Source: Tetrastigma voinierianum
Taxonomy: Eukaryota; Streptophyta; Magnoliopsida; Vitales; Vitaceae
DNA: 64,000 bases
NCBI GenBank assembly: GCA_016808115.1
Contig: JAEQBH010000999.1
Location: 186,001-250,000 of the forward strand
Reading direction: 5' to 3'
Shown: positions 48,934-60,415 of the stretch, one piece after another
Layout: every line of letters begins with the position of its first letter
Numbering within the stretch: position 1 is the stretch's first letter
Made by a program: the position numbers and the translations under genes
Notes under the pieces: model-generated
What the model was told of the DNA's origin: nothing
What the model saw: only the letters and a program-made list of their open reading frames with translations
Databases searched by the model: none

Positions 48934-50350
48934 TTAATGATCTTCATCCCTAAACAAGAAGGGATAGGTGGCCCGCACGTGTCCTCGCGCCTCCACGTGG
49001 ACTCCTCCACCCATGGTGCCTCCATATCATTAACACTAAATTCCCACCCGCTTGCGCCCAAAACCCGATCACGCTATCAACACGCGCACCTGGCCCCTCC
49101 TCGGCTGCCCCATCCAGCACCTCAATCAGTCCCCAATCCACCACATGAGCTGGATCTGGAGTATATTTCCGGAGCATGGAGACGTGGAACACCTCGTGGA
49201 CACCCGACATGCTGGGCGGTAACGCCAACCTAAGATGCAAGAATCTGCCTACCCTCTCGAGTACCCCGAAAGGTCCAATGAACTCTCGCGATACCTTCGC
49301 TTGCCGAACCCGACCACTCCCCTCCTTGCATCACCTTCAAGATATGATCCCCAACCTCGAACTCTAAGGGCTGAGCGCACATCCGCATAGCCTGGCCGGC
49401 TCGAGCCGAGAAGACGCTGTCAGACAAGCTCACCTTCTCGCAGGTGTCTCTAGCTAGATCAGACCAAGCAGATGGAGCTCTCTCCCACTCTTGGCCCAAC
49501 ATAATGATATTCGTATGGCCTCCCATACAAGGCTCTCATACGGCGCCATCCGTATACGCCTGATAACTGGCTGCTAGAAGGATTCCACTAAGTGGCAAAT
49601 GTTCCCCTCCCAACTCCGCCCTGCATGATCCAAGACGCATGCTCGCAGTACGTCCTCCAACACCGATACCTCTCACCCACCATCTATCCGAGGCAACGCC
49701 ACTCATAGTTAGCCATATGCCCATAGCCTTTTGGAAACACTTCCAAAAGGAGTCAGAAACCCTGTCCCTATCCGACACTATGGATACCGTACTCCACGTG
49801 AGTCGACTATCTTCCGACGTATAACCAGAATCTCCAAGGCGAAGGTCATCCGCGACGCATGCAAAATGTGCCGAATTTGCATTCATTCCACTCATCACCC
49901 ATACCGTCATGCTTCCGCCAAGCAACTGCGGGCAAGCGGGTCACAAAGTCCATCGTGACGTGTTCCACCCACTCGCCCACCTCCAACGGGCCAAGTAGCC
50001 CTACCGGGGCTTCCCGGTGCTCTGTACCACTACGACACGTTAGACATCGTCGAACAAAGTCCCCACGTGTCTCAGTCCCACTCCAATAGCACCGGTGATC
50101 AAGATCCCCGGTACATCTTCGTGCCACCCGGATGCACTCGCAAATCGAGCAAGAACTCCCGAGATCTCTTCTCTCAAATCAAAGTAGGAACCACTACCCT
50201 CCCATACCGAAGACTACCGTCCAGGCGGATGGTCCAAATTCTCTCTCACCAGACCGACCGCATCTTAGCCCCGATGGACACTATCCTCTCGACCTGCCAT
50301 CGGGACTCGATCACTCGCTCAACAGAGACCTGCAGCTCACTAAACTCCTA
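48934..50350 (-). pseudogene. E3 integrase and chromodomain
   Basis: Minus-strand frames contain FVRRCLTCRSGTEHREAP (zinc-binding end), VGEWVEHVTMDFVTRLP (core with first catalytic Asp, about 49,930-49,985), VSIVSDRDRVSDSFWKCFQK (49,715-49,790) and EHLPL. The C-terminal PLEFEVGDHILKVM follows, then VHEVFHVSMLRKYTPDP and the chromodomain text VMIWRHHG, with a stop at 48,934. This is the best-preserved integrase in the window, though still frameshifted. Confidence 0.92.
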
Positions 50351-50559
50351 AGGTAAATTCTCGAGTCCGCCACAGATCAGAGCCCAAATCGTCCATTAGC
50401 CTGAGCATCCGCCACTCGAAGCTATAGCCAGCCAATGCTCCCGTGACTTCCGACCGAGTGCATCAGCCCACTACATTTGCCCCACGGATGGTAATGCAAA
50501 GTGAAGTCATAATCCTCTAGAATCCCATCCATCCGCGCGCCTCATGTTAAGGTCCCACA

Positions 50560-50900
50560 CAAGTGGAAAATATACTCAGACTTTATGGTCCGAGTACACC
50601 TCGAACTCTCGATAGCTGGCGCCAAATATTCAAGGCAAAGACTACGGCCGCCTAACCCATGTCGGTGTGGGTAATTTTGCTCATGACTTCAACTAACGAG
50701 AACCATAAGCTACTACCCTCCCGGATCGCATCAAAACACATCCTGAAACCACCGGCATCACAATACACTGCACTTCGTCTCGGTCCGACTATCATGATAG
50801 GAGCGGCGGTCTCCTCTTCAACTCCTAGAATGCCTCCGCACGGCCATCCCCAATCACTAATTCTCCTTCCGGTCAACCTAGTCATAGGCCGCTATCCCGA
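50560..50900 (-). pseudogene. E3 RNase H
   Basis: Minus-strand frames show AAPIMIVGP and a VYCDAGGFRMCFDAIREGS segment (YSDASG-type start) near 50,720-50,810. A damaged HDMG-AAVVFALNIWR-like region and DHKV follow at 50,590-50,660. Frameshifts separate them. Confidence 0.85.
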
Positions 50901-51560
50901 GAAATCCTCACCTAATCTCCCGTAATACCCAAATCTAATCCCAAGAAACTACGATCTCGAATAATCGACTCGCCTCCCCAACACGCTCGTCGTCGACAAA
51001 CACTCCCCGATGCTAACATTACGTGTCCTGTAATCCACCAAGAAGCCGAACTCGCACTTATCGAATCCTTCATGCATGTACCGATGGCTCTCAACAACTC
51101 GTAAAACGATCCTCGCGATACTCATGCTCCCACTCCGACCGTGAGTGCATCAAAATGTCATCCACGGCACTTCACGATAACCGATTCTGGGATGGGGTCA
51201 GAATACCCTACGCATGAGATCCATGAACTGCGCCGCCATGCATTCGTCAATCAAGGGGGCACCGTGAAACTCAGCGCCCATAACGTCCTAAACGCCGCCT
51301 TAGGGATATTCGTATCCCTAACCTCACCGATGGTAACCAAAGCAAGGGTTATTCATTTTTGGAGAGACTCGCTCCCTAACTGATTAAACCCTGTGAATGG
51401 GTACCGATTCGATCGTAACCCCAAGGCTCAACCGTCGGTAATCACGCACGTCAAGGGTCTTGTCCTTCTTTGTAAATGTAACTGAGCGCCCCATGGTGAA
51501 GTGCTCCTGCCTAATGAACCCCTTGTCCAAAGAGGCTCCCGTAGGCTGACTCGAAGCCGT
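50900..51560 (-). pseudogene. E3 reverse transcriptase
   Basis: Landmarks on the minus strand are HFTMGR-like at 51,490-51,505, GLDPRLTV-like and RYPFTG segments, a damaged catalytic site (TCGTGAAGTGCCGTGGATGA, about 51,158-51,178, reading VDD after a shift), CEFGFLVDYR, and ASSASWWITGHVMLASGSVC-type linker text. It runs into RNase H at about 50,900. Confidence 0.8.
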
Positions 51561-51699
51561 AACTCAACCTGCGCATACTACAAGTCATAGAGATGGGGTG
51601 AAGTACTGTGGTGTAACTTTGATAATCGAAGTCTACTACCCTCTCATGAGGCAAATCTGTAGCCTTATCCGAAACATCCACATACTTCACACCACTGAG

Positions 51700-52365
51700 G
51701 TGTATCCAAGTCCTGTCTCTCCTCGCCCTCTGGCAGAAGCGCCATAGCCTTAACTCAAGACCGCTTCTCGACACTGACTCAGATACTGGGTCCTCGGGGG
51801 TAAAACATCATGTTTGGCCCTTGAAATACCACACGAGTACTATCCTCGCGTGTAGCTGTAACCCTCCTAATACAATCGATAACAACCCCGTAAGCCGTCA
51901 CCAATCCATCCCTGTGGATGACATCGAACTCGACATGTCCATGATCCTCGTGTCCACTATGAGTAGAGTCCCCGAGATCTTAACTCGCAACCTCGACATA
52001 TCATCCCTATTCTCGCCTTAACCCTAGGAAGAACTCATTATAACGGCTCCTCTAAGGTTTCGACTCTGTCTAACCTCCAATCACCACTCGATGCAAAGAA
52101 TGAAATGAATGCGACGCACCGTAATCAAATAACACTCTAAATTCCCATAAAGTAGATGTAAAAACGCACTTCAGATAACCTACCGACGATCGACCACCAA
52201 GTAAGGCGATGGCGTAGACACGCCCGACCCCCGATGAGTCCCCGCCTGGCCTCGCCCTCCGTCTACTCCATACTCTAGCCTTTGCCCACTGCGGAAAGAC
52301 GGGTGCCCGAGCTCCTCGAAACCGTGATCGGCCTTCCGTCTCAGACCAGGCTGTGGAGGAACGCA
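51700..52365 (-). pseudogene. E3 protease with mutated active site
   Basis: The minus strand reads GRVYAIALLGG, then FRVLFDYGASHSFHS (about 52,095-52,150) and VVIG, followed by a frameshifted MSRLRVKISGTL and MDMSSSM. The usual DSGASHSF motif has Tyr for Ser, next to the catalytic Asp. This is the only copy here that keeps the protease N-terminal half. Confidence 0.87.
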
Positions 52366-54803
52366 TCGTGACGCCCCAAAACCCGGGGTCCGACTACCCA
52401 ACTACGATGACACGCAATGTGTCAGACCACATCATAGGTACTGGCAGAGTTTGTACGGGAGTCTAAATACAAAATCTTCATAAACCTGTCCCAACATCAA
52501 TCACCTCGACATAAACCACTAGCCCAAACCAATACTAATCACACTATATCCAAAACAATATATCTTTACAATATTCAACTATATCCATAATGCAAAGAGC
52601 TTAACGATTTACTCTTATACAACACATATATTAAAATGAGAAGCATTCTAATACATGTAAACATTAACAAAGCCACATTCCTACTTCTTTCTAAATGGCC
52701 AAATTTCCAGATCTAGCCGTCTCTCGCACGCTCCCTGCACTGCAAAGGATCCCACGATCAGGCGAGCTAAAAGCCTGCAGGAGAATCGCCTGCTGGCTTC
52801 ACCACCTAAGCAGTGCTAATGTTCCAATTTAAACATTAGCATTCAAGCAAATTCACGATCCTATCAATGTCTAATGACTAACTCGCATCCCGAGTCCTCA
52901 TCGACTCTCACACTCGCCTAAGCTCTCAGATGGTAATTCATTATTTTATTAGCTGACAACCCTTCCGATGTATATATAATAATCGCACATCCGACGATCG
53001 GGATATATATATCATTGCGGATTCATCCGATGAATATCAATCACGCCTCCGACGATCGATATTTTAAGCTCAGGACTACCCTCCGATGACTAACATTTTT
53101 AGACTATCCTCTAACTCTTCTGGGATTTCATACCATGCAATAACTCCTATCTCTCTAGATACCTCAGTTGCATATGAAATGCATTATGATGCCATTTCAA
53201 TAATTCATACAACACATGCAAATATATAAACATGAATATTTCCTCGCATAAATCAAATCACACAATCATGTTATGTAATTATACAACTCATATATCACAT
53301 CAAAATTAGCTCACTGGGCTAATGATCAAACTCATCTCCACGATCTACACACACAATTATATTCCACATTAATTGCGAATTCCCATGTTAATACATGTTC
53401 CATGCGATTAACATTTTAAAATCAACACAACAAACACAATTTATTCCATGTAATTGTGTTTCATTGTACTAACACAATAAAATATTGTATTAACCTATTT
53501 AATTCCACACAACTCAAGCCGTTCACCTGGCACAAGTCAAAATGCCCAAAAACACATGGATGATTTTATCCATTTCACACAAACTCCTGGACTGCTTATA
53601 GCCCCAAATAGGAAGGGCCGTCCACGGGCAGCCCATATTCTTCCTACGCCGGCAGTTCCTCTCGTGGAACCGACCCATTCCCATTTCCTATCTTATACCC
53701 AAGCATAATTTATTGAATAAATTATGATCTTAACACTCAATTCCGCCCTAAACAGGGAAGTATCGTCCACTCCGCAGCCACTCATCCTACATCTGCTCTA
53801 ATTTTTGAAACCGATTTCCATAGCTAATCCCATTCCCATACATACCAACATAGAATTTAAAGGCACACCCAACACGCGTTCTAATCGATTTTTCTGGGGG
53901 GTTCACTGACACCCCAAATGTCCAAAATATTTTCTTCATAATTCGATCCATGTTTTCGACCGACCAACCCATTCCCTGCATTTATTCACATAAAGCACAT
54001 GATTTAAAGAGAAAATTCCAGGAATTAAAGAGACCCAAACAGCTCCCCGCCCAAGGTCTCGAGGTCAAAGAATTCCCAAGAAAATCTAACAATCTTGCCC
54101 TGCTCAAGACCGACCAACGAGCCTCACGCCTCGGGGTGCCAACTCAAACATCAAAAACACTTAATGCCGGAAAGAAACTCAAGCAGTGAGAAATCTCTAC
54201 CTCTCAGTCATTAAACTCGCACTCGGTCCACGCAGCCTCGTCCACAGAACGTTCTTCATTCACGACCGCCAACTGGCCCGATCACAAGATAACCTAGAGA
54301 GGCGAGGTGCTTCTCTCTCTAAAACCCTCAAAATTGGTGGCTGCTGGAAAATCTGCTTCAAATCACGTTTTTCCCTTTGCTTTAATTGGAGAAGAAGACC
54401 TATTTACTATTTCGTCTTCTACTACTTAAATCAACTCCCATAATTACCATTTTGTCCCTCTTCTCGTATTCCGATATTCGCACTACTCTACCGGGTCCAT
54501 TTCATCATTTCTACTCATACTTATGGTACATGAGCACAAGCTATATGTGGCTTCTCTGGTCGATCGAAAACCGATTTACTTAAGACCGAACGCGATGCCT
54601 CGAAAAACTTGCCGATTCCGACCGCCCCGTAAAATTTAAATTTTTTACGTGGCTAACTGATTTCGTGAGACGATTCAACGGTACAATCCGCTTGGCCATC
54701 CGGCATCTGCACTAATTACGGATTTAACCATAATTACAATTTTTCAGAATCGTATTTATTTCGTCTCTTTATTCCATACATCGAATTTCTCTTGGGTCTT
54801 ACA
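52366..54803 (-). repeat. E4 3' LTR (2.45 kb class)
   Basis: Starts TCGTGACGCCCCAAAACCCG and ends CTTGGGTCTTACA before the polypurine tract TTCTCCTCCTAAAGGAATTT (plus strand). It matches 31,365-33,875 throughout. Confidence 0.87.
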
Positions 54804-54921
54804 TTCTCCTCCTAAAGGAATTTCGCCCAAATTCGAAACGATCTTATCAAACACATCCACATGCAACATGCACTCTACCCCAGACATGTAAACTAGTCAT
54901 TTAAATCTTAAACTAATTAAA

Positions 54922-55575
54922 TTACGTACCTTCATCCCTAAACAAAGTATGATAGTACTGCACGCTGGTCCTCACCCACGCGACTCCTCCACTCCACGCT
55001 GCTGCCATAAAGACTTGACTACTCTACGCTCATGTCGCAAGACCCGACACGCATATCAACAATTTGCATACTCGGTCCTCTCCTCAAAGGTCCCATCATG
55101 TCAACCTCAATCTATCCCCAACCCACCTCATGCCGGATCTCGAGCATACTCCTGAGTATGGAGACGTGAAAATACCTCCTGACACCTCGACATGCTACGG
55201 TAACGCCTAACCCACGTTAATCGCTCCATCCTCTCGAGTATCCTCGAAGGCCCAATAAACCCTACGTAGCTTCCTCGCCACAACCTCGACCACTCCCTCT
55301 CTTGTGATTCACCTTATGAAACGGATCACCAGTCCCTCGAAAACCCTAAGGGTCGACGTCGATATCCCAGATAATTCTTCCTGGTCGGCTCCGAGCCGTG
55401 AGAATACGCGATCATATCAAGCTCACCTTTCTCGTGAGTGTCTTTAACTGCATCCTAATCTGATGGATCTCTCTCTCACCTCTGGCCCAACATAACTAAT
55501 CTACATGGCCTCCCATATCATGACTCCTTGCCATTCGCATAACCCGCCCAGAATCGCTGTGCACTCTAAGGGCAA
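54922..55575 (-). pseudogene. E4 integrase C-terminus and chromodomain
   Basis: DNA matches 33,990-34,640 base for base in long stretches, for example CTAAGGGCAATTAATCATCT (plus strand, 55,565-55,584). The pol stop lies at 54,922. The chromodomain is more damaged than in E3. Confidence 0.8.
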
Positions 55576-56760
55576 TTAATCATCTACCCTTATGACCCAG
55601 GACACATGTTCGCAATATGTCCCCTAACACCCGTATGTAATCCACACACACATAATCCCACACAACCTCGCTGGCAGTAACGCTAACCTCTCCAATACAC
55701 CACTGACAATCCCACGGACCATCAACCTAGTCCATGTCAAGGATGACTTCCATTTACCGAGCCCTCACTGTACCAACAACACCCCAATGCAATTTCCAAA
55801 GGGATATCCAAATCTCGAAATACTCTCACTTATCACTCAACTCTAAGTTTGCGTGATAACCAGACAAACCTCTGCTTTTATTTTGAGTCACAACTCTTCT
55901 GGGCTTTTACATACTTGTTCTTACCTTTCCCGACCGAACTATGAGTCTTTATCGATGTAATCTCTAAAGACAACTCAACTCCACACTCACTCATGAGTGG
56001 TGACGACCATACTGCACCCACATCCGACTCGACATGATGTTACCTCGCACGCGAACGCACAATCGACATCGCGACACTATCCCGGTCCACCATGAGCAAG
56101 ACCGAGATCGCTTCACTACAATCTCGACCCATCAAGTCAACTCTCACCCTACACGAGGAAAAAACATCTATACCGGGCTTCTCTAAAGGCCTTAACCTCT
56201 AAGCCTAAACTGGGTCGTGGCTTCCGTATGACAACCTCGGCCTAGGTCTCACTAATGACAACCCGATGAAGGTCAACTTCATCCATGTCAACCCGACATA
56301 ACAACCAATAGCTACCACCCTAAGGTCCACCACGCAAATTCGCCGCACAACTCGGGACTCCGTCCCGCCGACCCACACTCGCCCCTCCGGCCTATTCAGT
56401 TGGCTGAAGTGCTTCAGAGCACCGAATTCTAGTTCCTTCCACCTTAATTAGGTGTGGAGGAAACCGTATACCCTCATGTCCTGCTCGCTAACTGGAATCA
56501 GATCAATCCCGGGGTCTCGATCCTTCTCCTGGCAATCCCGCCACTGCGCCAATCCCGGCCCTTAGTCTGGGATTCAAGGTAGCTATTTTGCCTCTTCCCG
56601 AACTAGAGAAAACTGATCCTCCTTCTTGTTACCAACACCCGTATCCCACGATTTCTCTATGGTCGTGGTCAGCCCTAAATCCACTGAGTCCGTGATCCCC
56701 AGTAAAATCCTACAATCCCGCTCGAACGACAACTTCACCATTCTCGCATCTCAGTAATAC
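55575..56760 (-). pseudogene. E4 mosaic block replacing RNase H and integrase core
   Basis: Matches the E1 block 34,640-35,880 in order: CACACACATAATCCCACACA, TTAACTCTAAG-type words, GGTCCACCATGAGCA, CACCCTAAGGTCCACCACGC, AGGTGTGGAGGAAA, and the CTCTTCCCGAACTAGAGAAA gag end. The junction with RT (GAAACTACTTATCTCAAGAT) is the same as in E1, so the rearrangement existed before these copies were inserted. Confidence 0.75.
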
Positions 56761-57450
56761 TCCACCAATCCCACGAAACTACTTATCTCAAGATTGACAT
56801 TCTATTCTCACAACGCATCACGCTTCAATCCTTCTGTGTCATCACACTCCTCGGGCGCCGACACCATGTATCCCAAAAATCTCCCCTCAATAAGCTCAAA
56901 CTCGCACTTATCGAACTTCTAATGGCATAACCGATGGTCTCAATGTGCTTGTAAACAATTTGCTGATGCTCATGTTCCCACTGACCGAGATCAAAATGTC
57001 ATCCACGAATACTACGACAACCGATCTAGATAGGGTCAGAACACTTACGTGACAGGTCCATGAATGATCGTGCATTCGCTAATCCAAAGGGGCATCAACA
57101 AACTCAAAGTGCCCATAACGTCCTAAACGCCGCCTTGGGGATATCCGTCTCCCAACCCCAACATGGTAACCAGCCAAGGGCGTTCATCTGGAGACTCGCG
57201 CTCCTCTCAACTCGGGGTCAAATAACCCATCACTCCCAGAATAGTACCGATTCTCGGATCATAACCCCGTCTCAACTGGCTCCCAGAACCACTACTCGGC
57301 GGGTCTCGCCCTTCTTCGTAATCCAGAACCGGCGCCCATGGCGAAGTGCTCGCTCTATCAACCCCTCGTCTAACAACCCCAGAGCTGTGACTCCAGCCCC
57401 CGCAACTCAACTCCAGGCCATCTTATGCTGAACAAGAGATGGTCAGACTT
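56760..57450 (-). pseudogene. E4 reverse transcriptase
   Basis: On the minus strand: HFAMGAG (equivalent of WGAPV) near 57,340; the catalytic VVVFVDD at 56,997-57,022; KFDKCEF at about 56,900-56,925; and EIFGIHGVGAR-type text to 56,830. Frameshifted. Confidence 0.82.
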
Positions 57451-57529
57451 GTGGGCGTAACCTCACCGAAGTCTACATCCCTATGTGGAGGGAATTGCGA
57501 AATTTCATCCTAAAAACATCCACATACTC

Positions 57530-57900
57530 GCAAACTACACGAGGTAGATCTAAGTCCGTCTCACCTCCCAGTAAGGCTCGCTAGCAACCCGGGCCTAACC
57601 GTCCCAAGACTGACTCAGATAATCGCCCAGTGGAAAATATCAGGCTCGGGCCCCTCGAAATACAGAGTACCGTCCCGTGTAGGCGGTAATCCTCCACCAC
57701 GCCCGCAATCGATGACGACCCCGTAAGCTACGCCCAATCCATCCTCAGATGACCGAACTCCGACATGTCCATAATCCTCAGTCCACCGTGAGTAGAGTCC
57801 CCAAGATCTCTAACTCGCAAATTCGATTACGTCATCCTTATTCGCCTAATCCCTAGGAGAACTCACGCACAACGGCTCCTCTAAGGTCTCTAGAGGTCCT
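57530..57900 (-). pseudogene. E4 protease, C-terminal part
   Basis: Corresponds to 36,660-36,980: minus-strand words for SELEILGTLLTVD, MDMS, MDWA..YGVVIDC and TAYTGRYS are recognisable with frameshifts. The active-site segment is missing here too. Confidence 0.7.
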
Positions 57901-58232
57901 CGCCCATTTCCACCATATATGCCTCATTCTCCAAATGTAACGCAACTAGCTCCAATCCCGGCTCGTCGCAGGTAATCTCCACAGCCCTAACTCGCTCGGC
58001 ATGAACCACCATTTAGCCACCACTCCGCTCTCCTCCCTCCGTGAACGCCGAGGATGATGCACCCTAAACCTCTGAAGGTTACTAGGATCTTCTTATCTAA
58101 TCATATACTGTACTGCATGCGATAGCATTCACAATATCTACAAAATTTCATCAAAGTCCGCCGATCAAACACCGGGTCGTGGCTCGACCAAAGGCTCCCG
58201 TGGACGCTCTCGCCCCTTACTCTACTAGCCAT
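57900..58232 (-). pseudogene. E4 gag, N-terminal part
   Basis: An ATG at 58,232 opens MASRVRGESVHGSL, matching the gag starts at 37,398 and 45,126. The following sequence is badly frameshifted and passes into protease without a complete gag core. Confidence 0.65.
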
Positions 58233-58385
58233 TTACACAATTAAATATGGCAACAAGAATCATTTAAATTTTCATTTCGCTAACTAGTAATGCGTATGTT
58301 GATTACTAATGTGACTTGACAACCATGAACTGACCTGCTCATTTCCTACGGTGCTAAATTCCAACGACTTAATTCGTTTTATTTC

Positions 58386-60410
58386 GTAAGACCCGAGAAA
58401 TTCTCAATTTCGAATAAGGTAAAATCGTAATTTGATTATAAAATTTAATTACGGTTAAAAGTCCATAATTAATTCTCTAGACCTCGTATGATCTAAACTG
58501 ATCAGACTGTCGTCTCACAAATCTGGGCTAAAGACGTAAAATTTCGCAATTTGTTTACAGACAATGAGTCGGCATCGCTGAGGCATCAAGGTTTTTGCCG
58601 TGAAAACGATTTTCGATGTGACGAAGTCACATATAAAGTGTACTCATGTACCATATGTATGAGTAGAAAATGACAAATTTTGACTACGAGATAACACTAT
58701 CATAAAAACTGGGAAATGAAAGACTAAATAGTCATTATAAATTGATTTGTTAGTAAAGGACAAACACTAAATAAAGGTTTTGGTCCCTCTAAATAACAAA
58801 GGCAAATTATGAATGGAGGAACCGTGAGGAGGTGCAGAGCGTAAAACGAAAAATGGTGGAATGTGGGCGAGAGAAGATCAAACTTCTCTCTAAAATATGC
58901 AATCCAAACTCGTCATAGCTCATGTGCTAAGAGAAATGTTCTACGCTGACAAAGCTACGCCGTGGATTCCGGATCGGGAGTTTCTTCAAACCTCGAGGTA
59001 GGATTTTCTCCTACTTGGTTTTATTCCCATTTTTAGTGTTTTTCGAATGTTCGAAATGATCGAGGCCATATCGTCGCTGGATCTGCCCAAAACACTTTAA
59101 TCGAATTAATACAATTTGAAACCAAACGGAGCGTGCTCGTAGTCGCCTCCATGGCCGTGTGGGTATGGAAATGGGTATGGTGGTGTTAAATCATGCTTTG
59201 ATTGAATTTCAGCCTGAATACCAGAATTTCTGGTTCACTAAGTGAACTGCTGATTTGCATCTTTCTGAATATATAACTCTAGGTTTCTACTATTCCCTAA
59301 ACAATATTCAAGAATATATTTTCGTAAAATTATGTGTTTAGTTAAGTAATTGCTTTGTGTTTGAATATATTACTCACATAGCTAATTTTGATGCTGGAAA
59401 CGATAATTACATAACATGCTTAAGGCTGATTTAATTTTTGCGAATATATTCATGTTTATATATTTGCATGTGATTAGACTCAGATTGAATTGGCATACAT
59501 GCATTCCATACGCACCTAACATCCTATGATTATAAAAGAGCTTAGCATGAGATGAGTCTGCAGTGAAAGTGGTTCTAGAGGGTACTAAATATTAAACGAT
59601 CTAGTGAGCATTCTAAAATCTTAAATAATATATCAAATCGCTCCTGAGCACTCAAATTGGATATTTATTCATTTGAGGGTAAATTCATAAATCCAAATAA
59701 TATATCAACCGTCTGAGCTACCCAGCTTGATATTTATTCATCTGAGGGTACCACAAACAAATAATATATATCAATCGGCCTGAGCTACCTAATTGATATA
59801 TATCTCATCTGAGGGCTGCCCAATTAATAAAACGAATATTCCCATACGAGGCTTGTGCGAGTGTGAGAGAGAGTCTATGGAGGACTCCTGGATCCGAAAT
59901 GGCCACGTGCACATTCGCAGTGATCACGCATTCATTGAATCGCTGCTTAAATCGAACATCATGACCGCACTTAGCAAGGAAGAGTCTCACTTAGCATGAT
60001 TCTCCTACCGAAATTTTTAAATAATTCGCCGTGGGACCCCCTTATTTTACGCGACAGGAGTATGCGCTGAGACTAAGACGTCATAGAGGGTCTTAGCAAA
60101 AAGCTGCTATGCTTGATTTATTTGAACATGTATTAGAATTCTCTAATTTTGATATATGTGTCAGATAAGAGTGAATTATTAACTTTGAAACTATCGATAT
60201 AGTTGTCGTAGTATTTATGAAAGACGTTATGTGCCCAAGTGGCCGCTTTACTTATATACTGGATCGTTTGGGGACAAGATACGCAGATCGTTGGGTAGAG
60301 CTCCCGCACAGCCGGCATCGCTCGCTCTTTCAAAGTGGCGTTTGCAACCAATTCTCCACTTGTATTCCATGCCGACGGCAGTCACCCGACTCCCGGATCG
60401 GGGTGTCACA
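58386..60410 (+). mobile_element. Solo LTR (2.0 kb class) with ATTTC target duplication
   Basis: Starts GTAAGACCCGAGAAATTCTC (first T missing) and ends GGGGTGTCACA. It is flanked by ATTTC at 58,381-58,385 and 60,411-60,415. The flanks join into the E4 leader, matching the uninterrupted E1 leader around 37,540-37,565. No internal region or second LTR is present, so it arose by LTR-LTR recombination. It lies opposite in strand to the surrounding elements. Confidence 0.92.
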
Positions 60411-60415
60411 ATTTC

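Larger units (their letters stand above)
48814..52365 (-). mobile_element. E3 internal region (3' part)
   Basis: Polypurine tract, chromodomain, integrase, RNase H, RT and protease lie here in minus-strand order. The region is cut at 52,366 by E4 within the gag-protease linker; gag and the 5' LTR must lie beyond the window. Confidence 0.85.
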
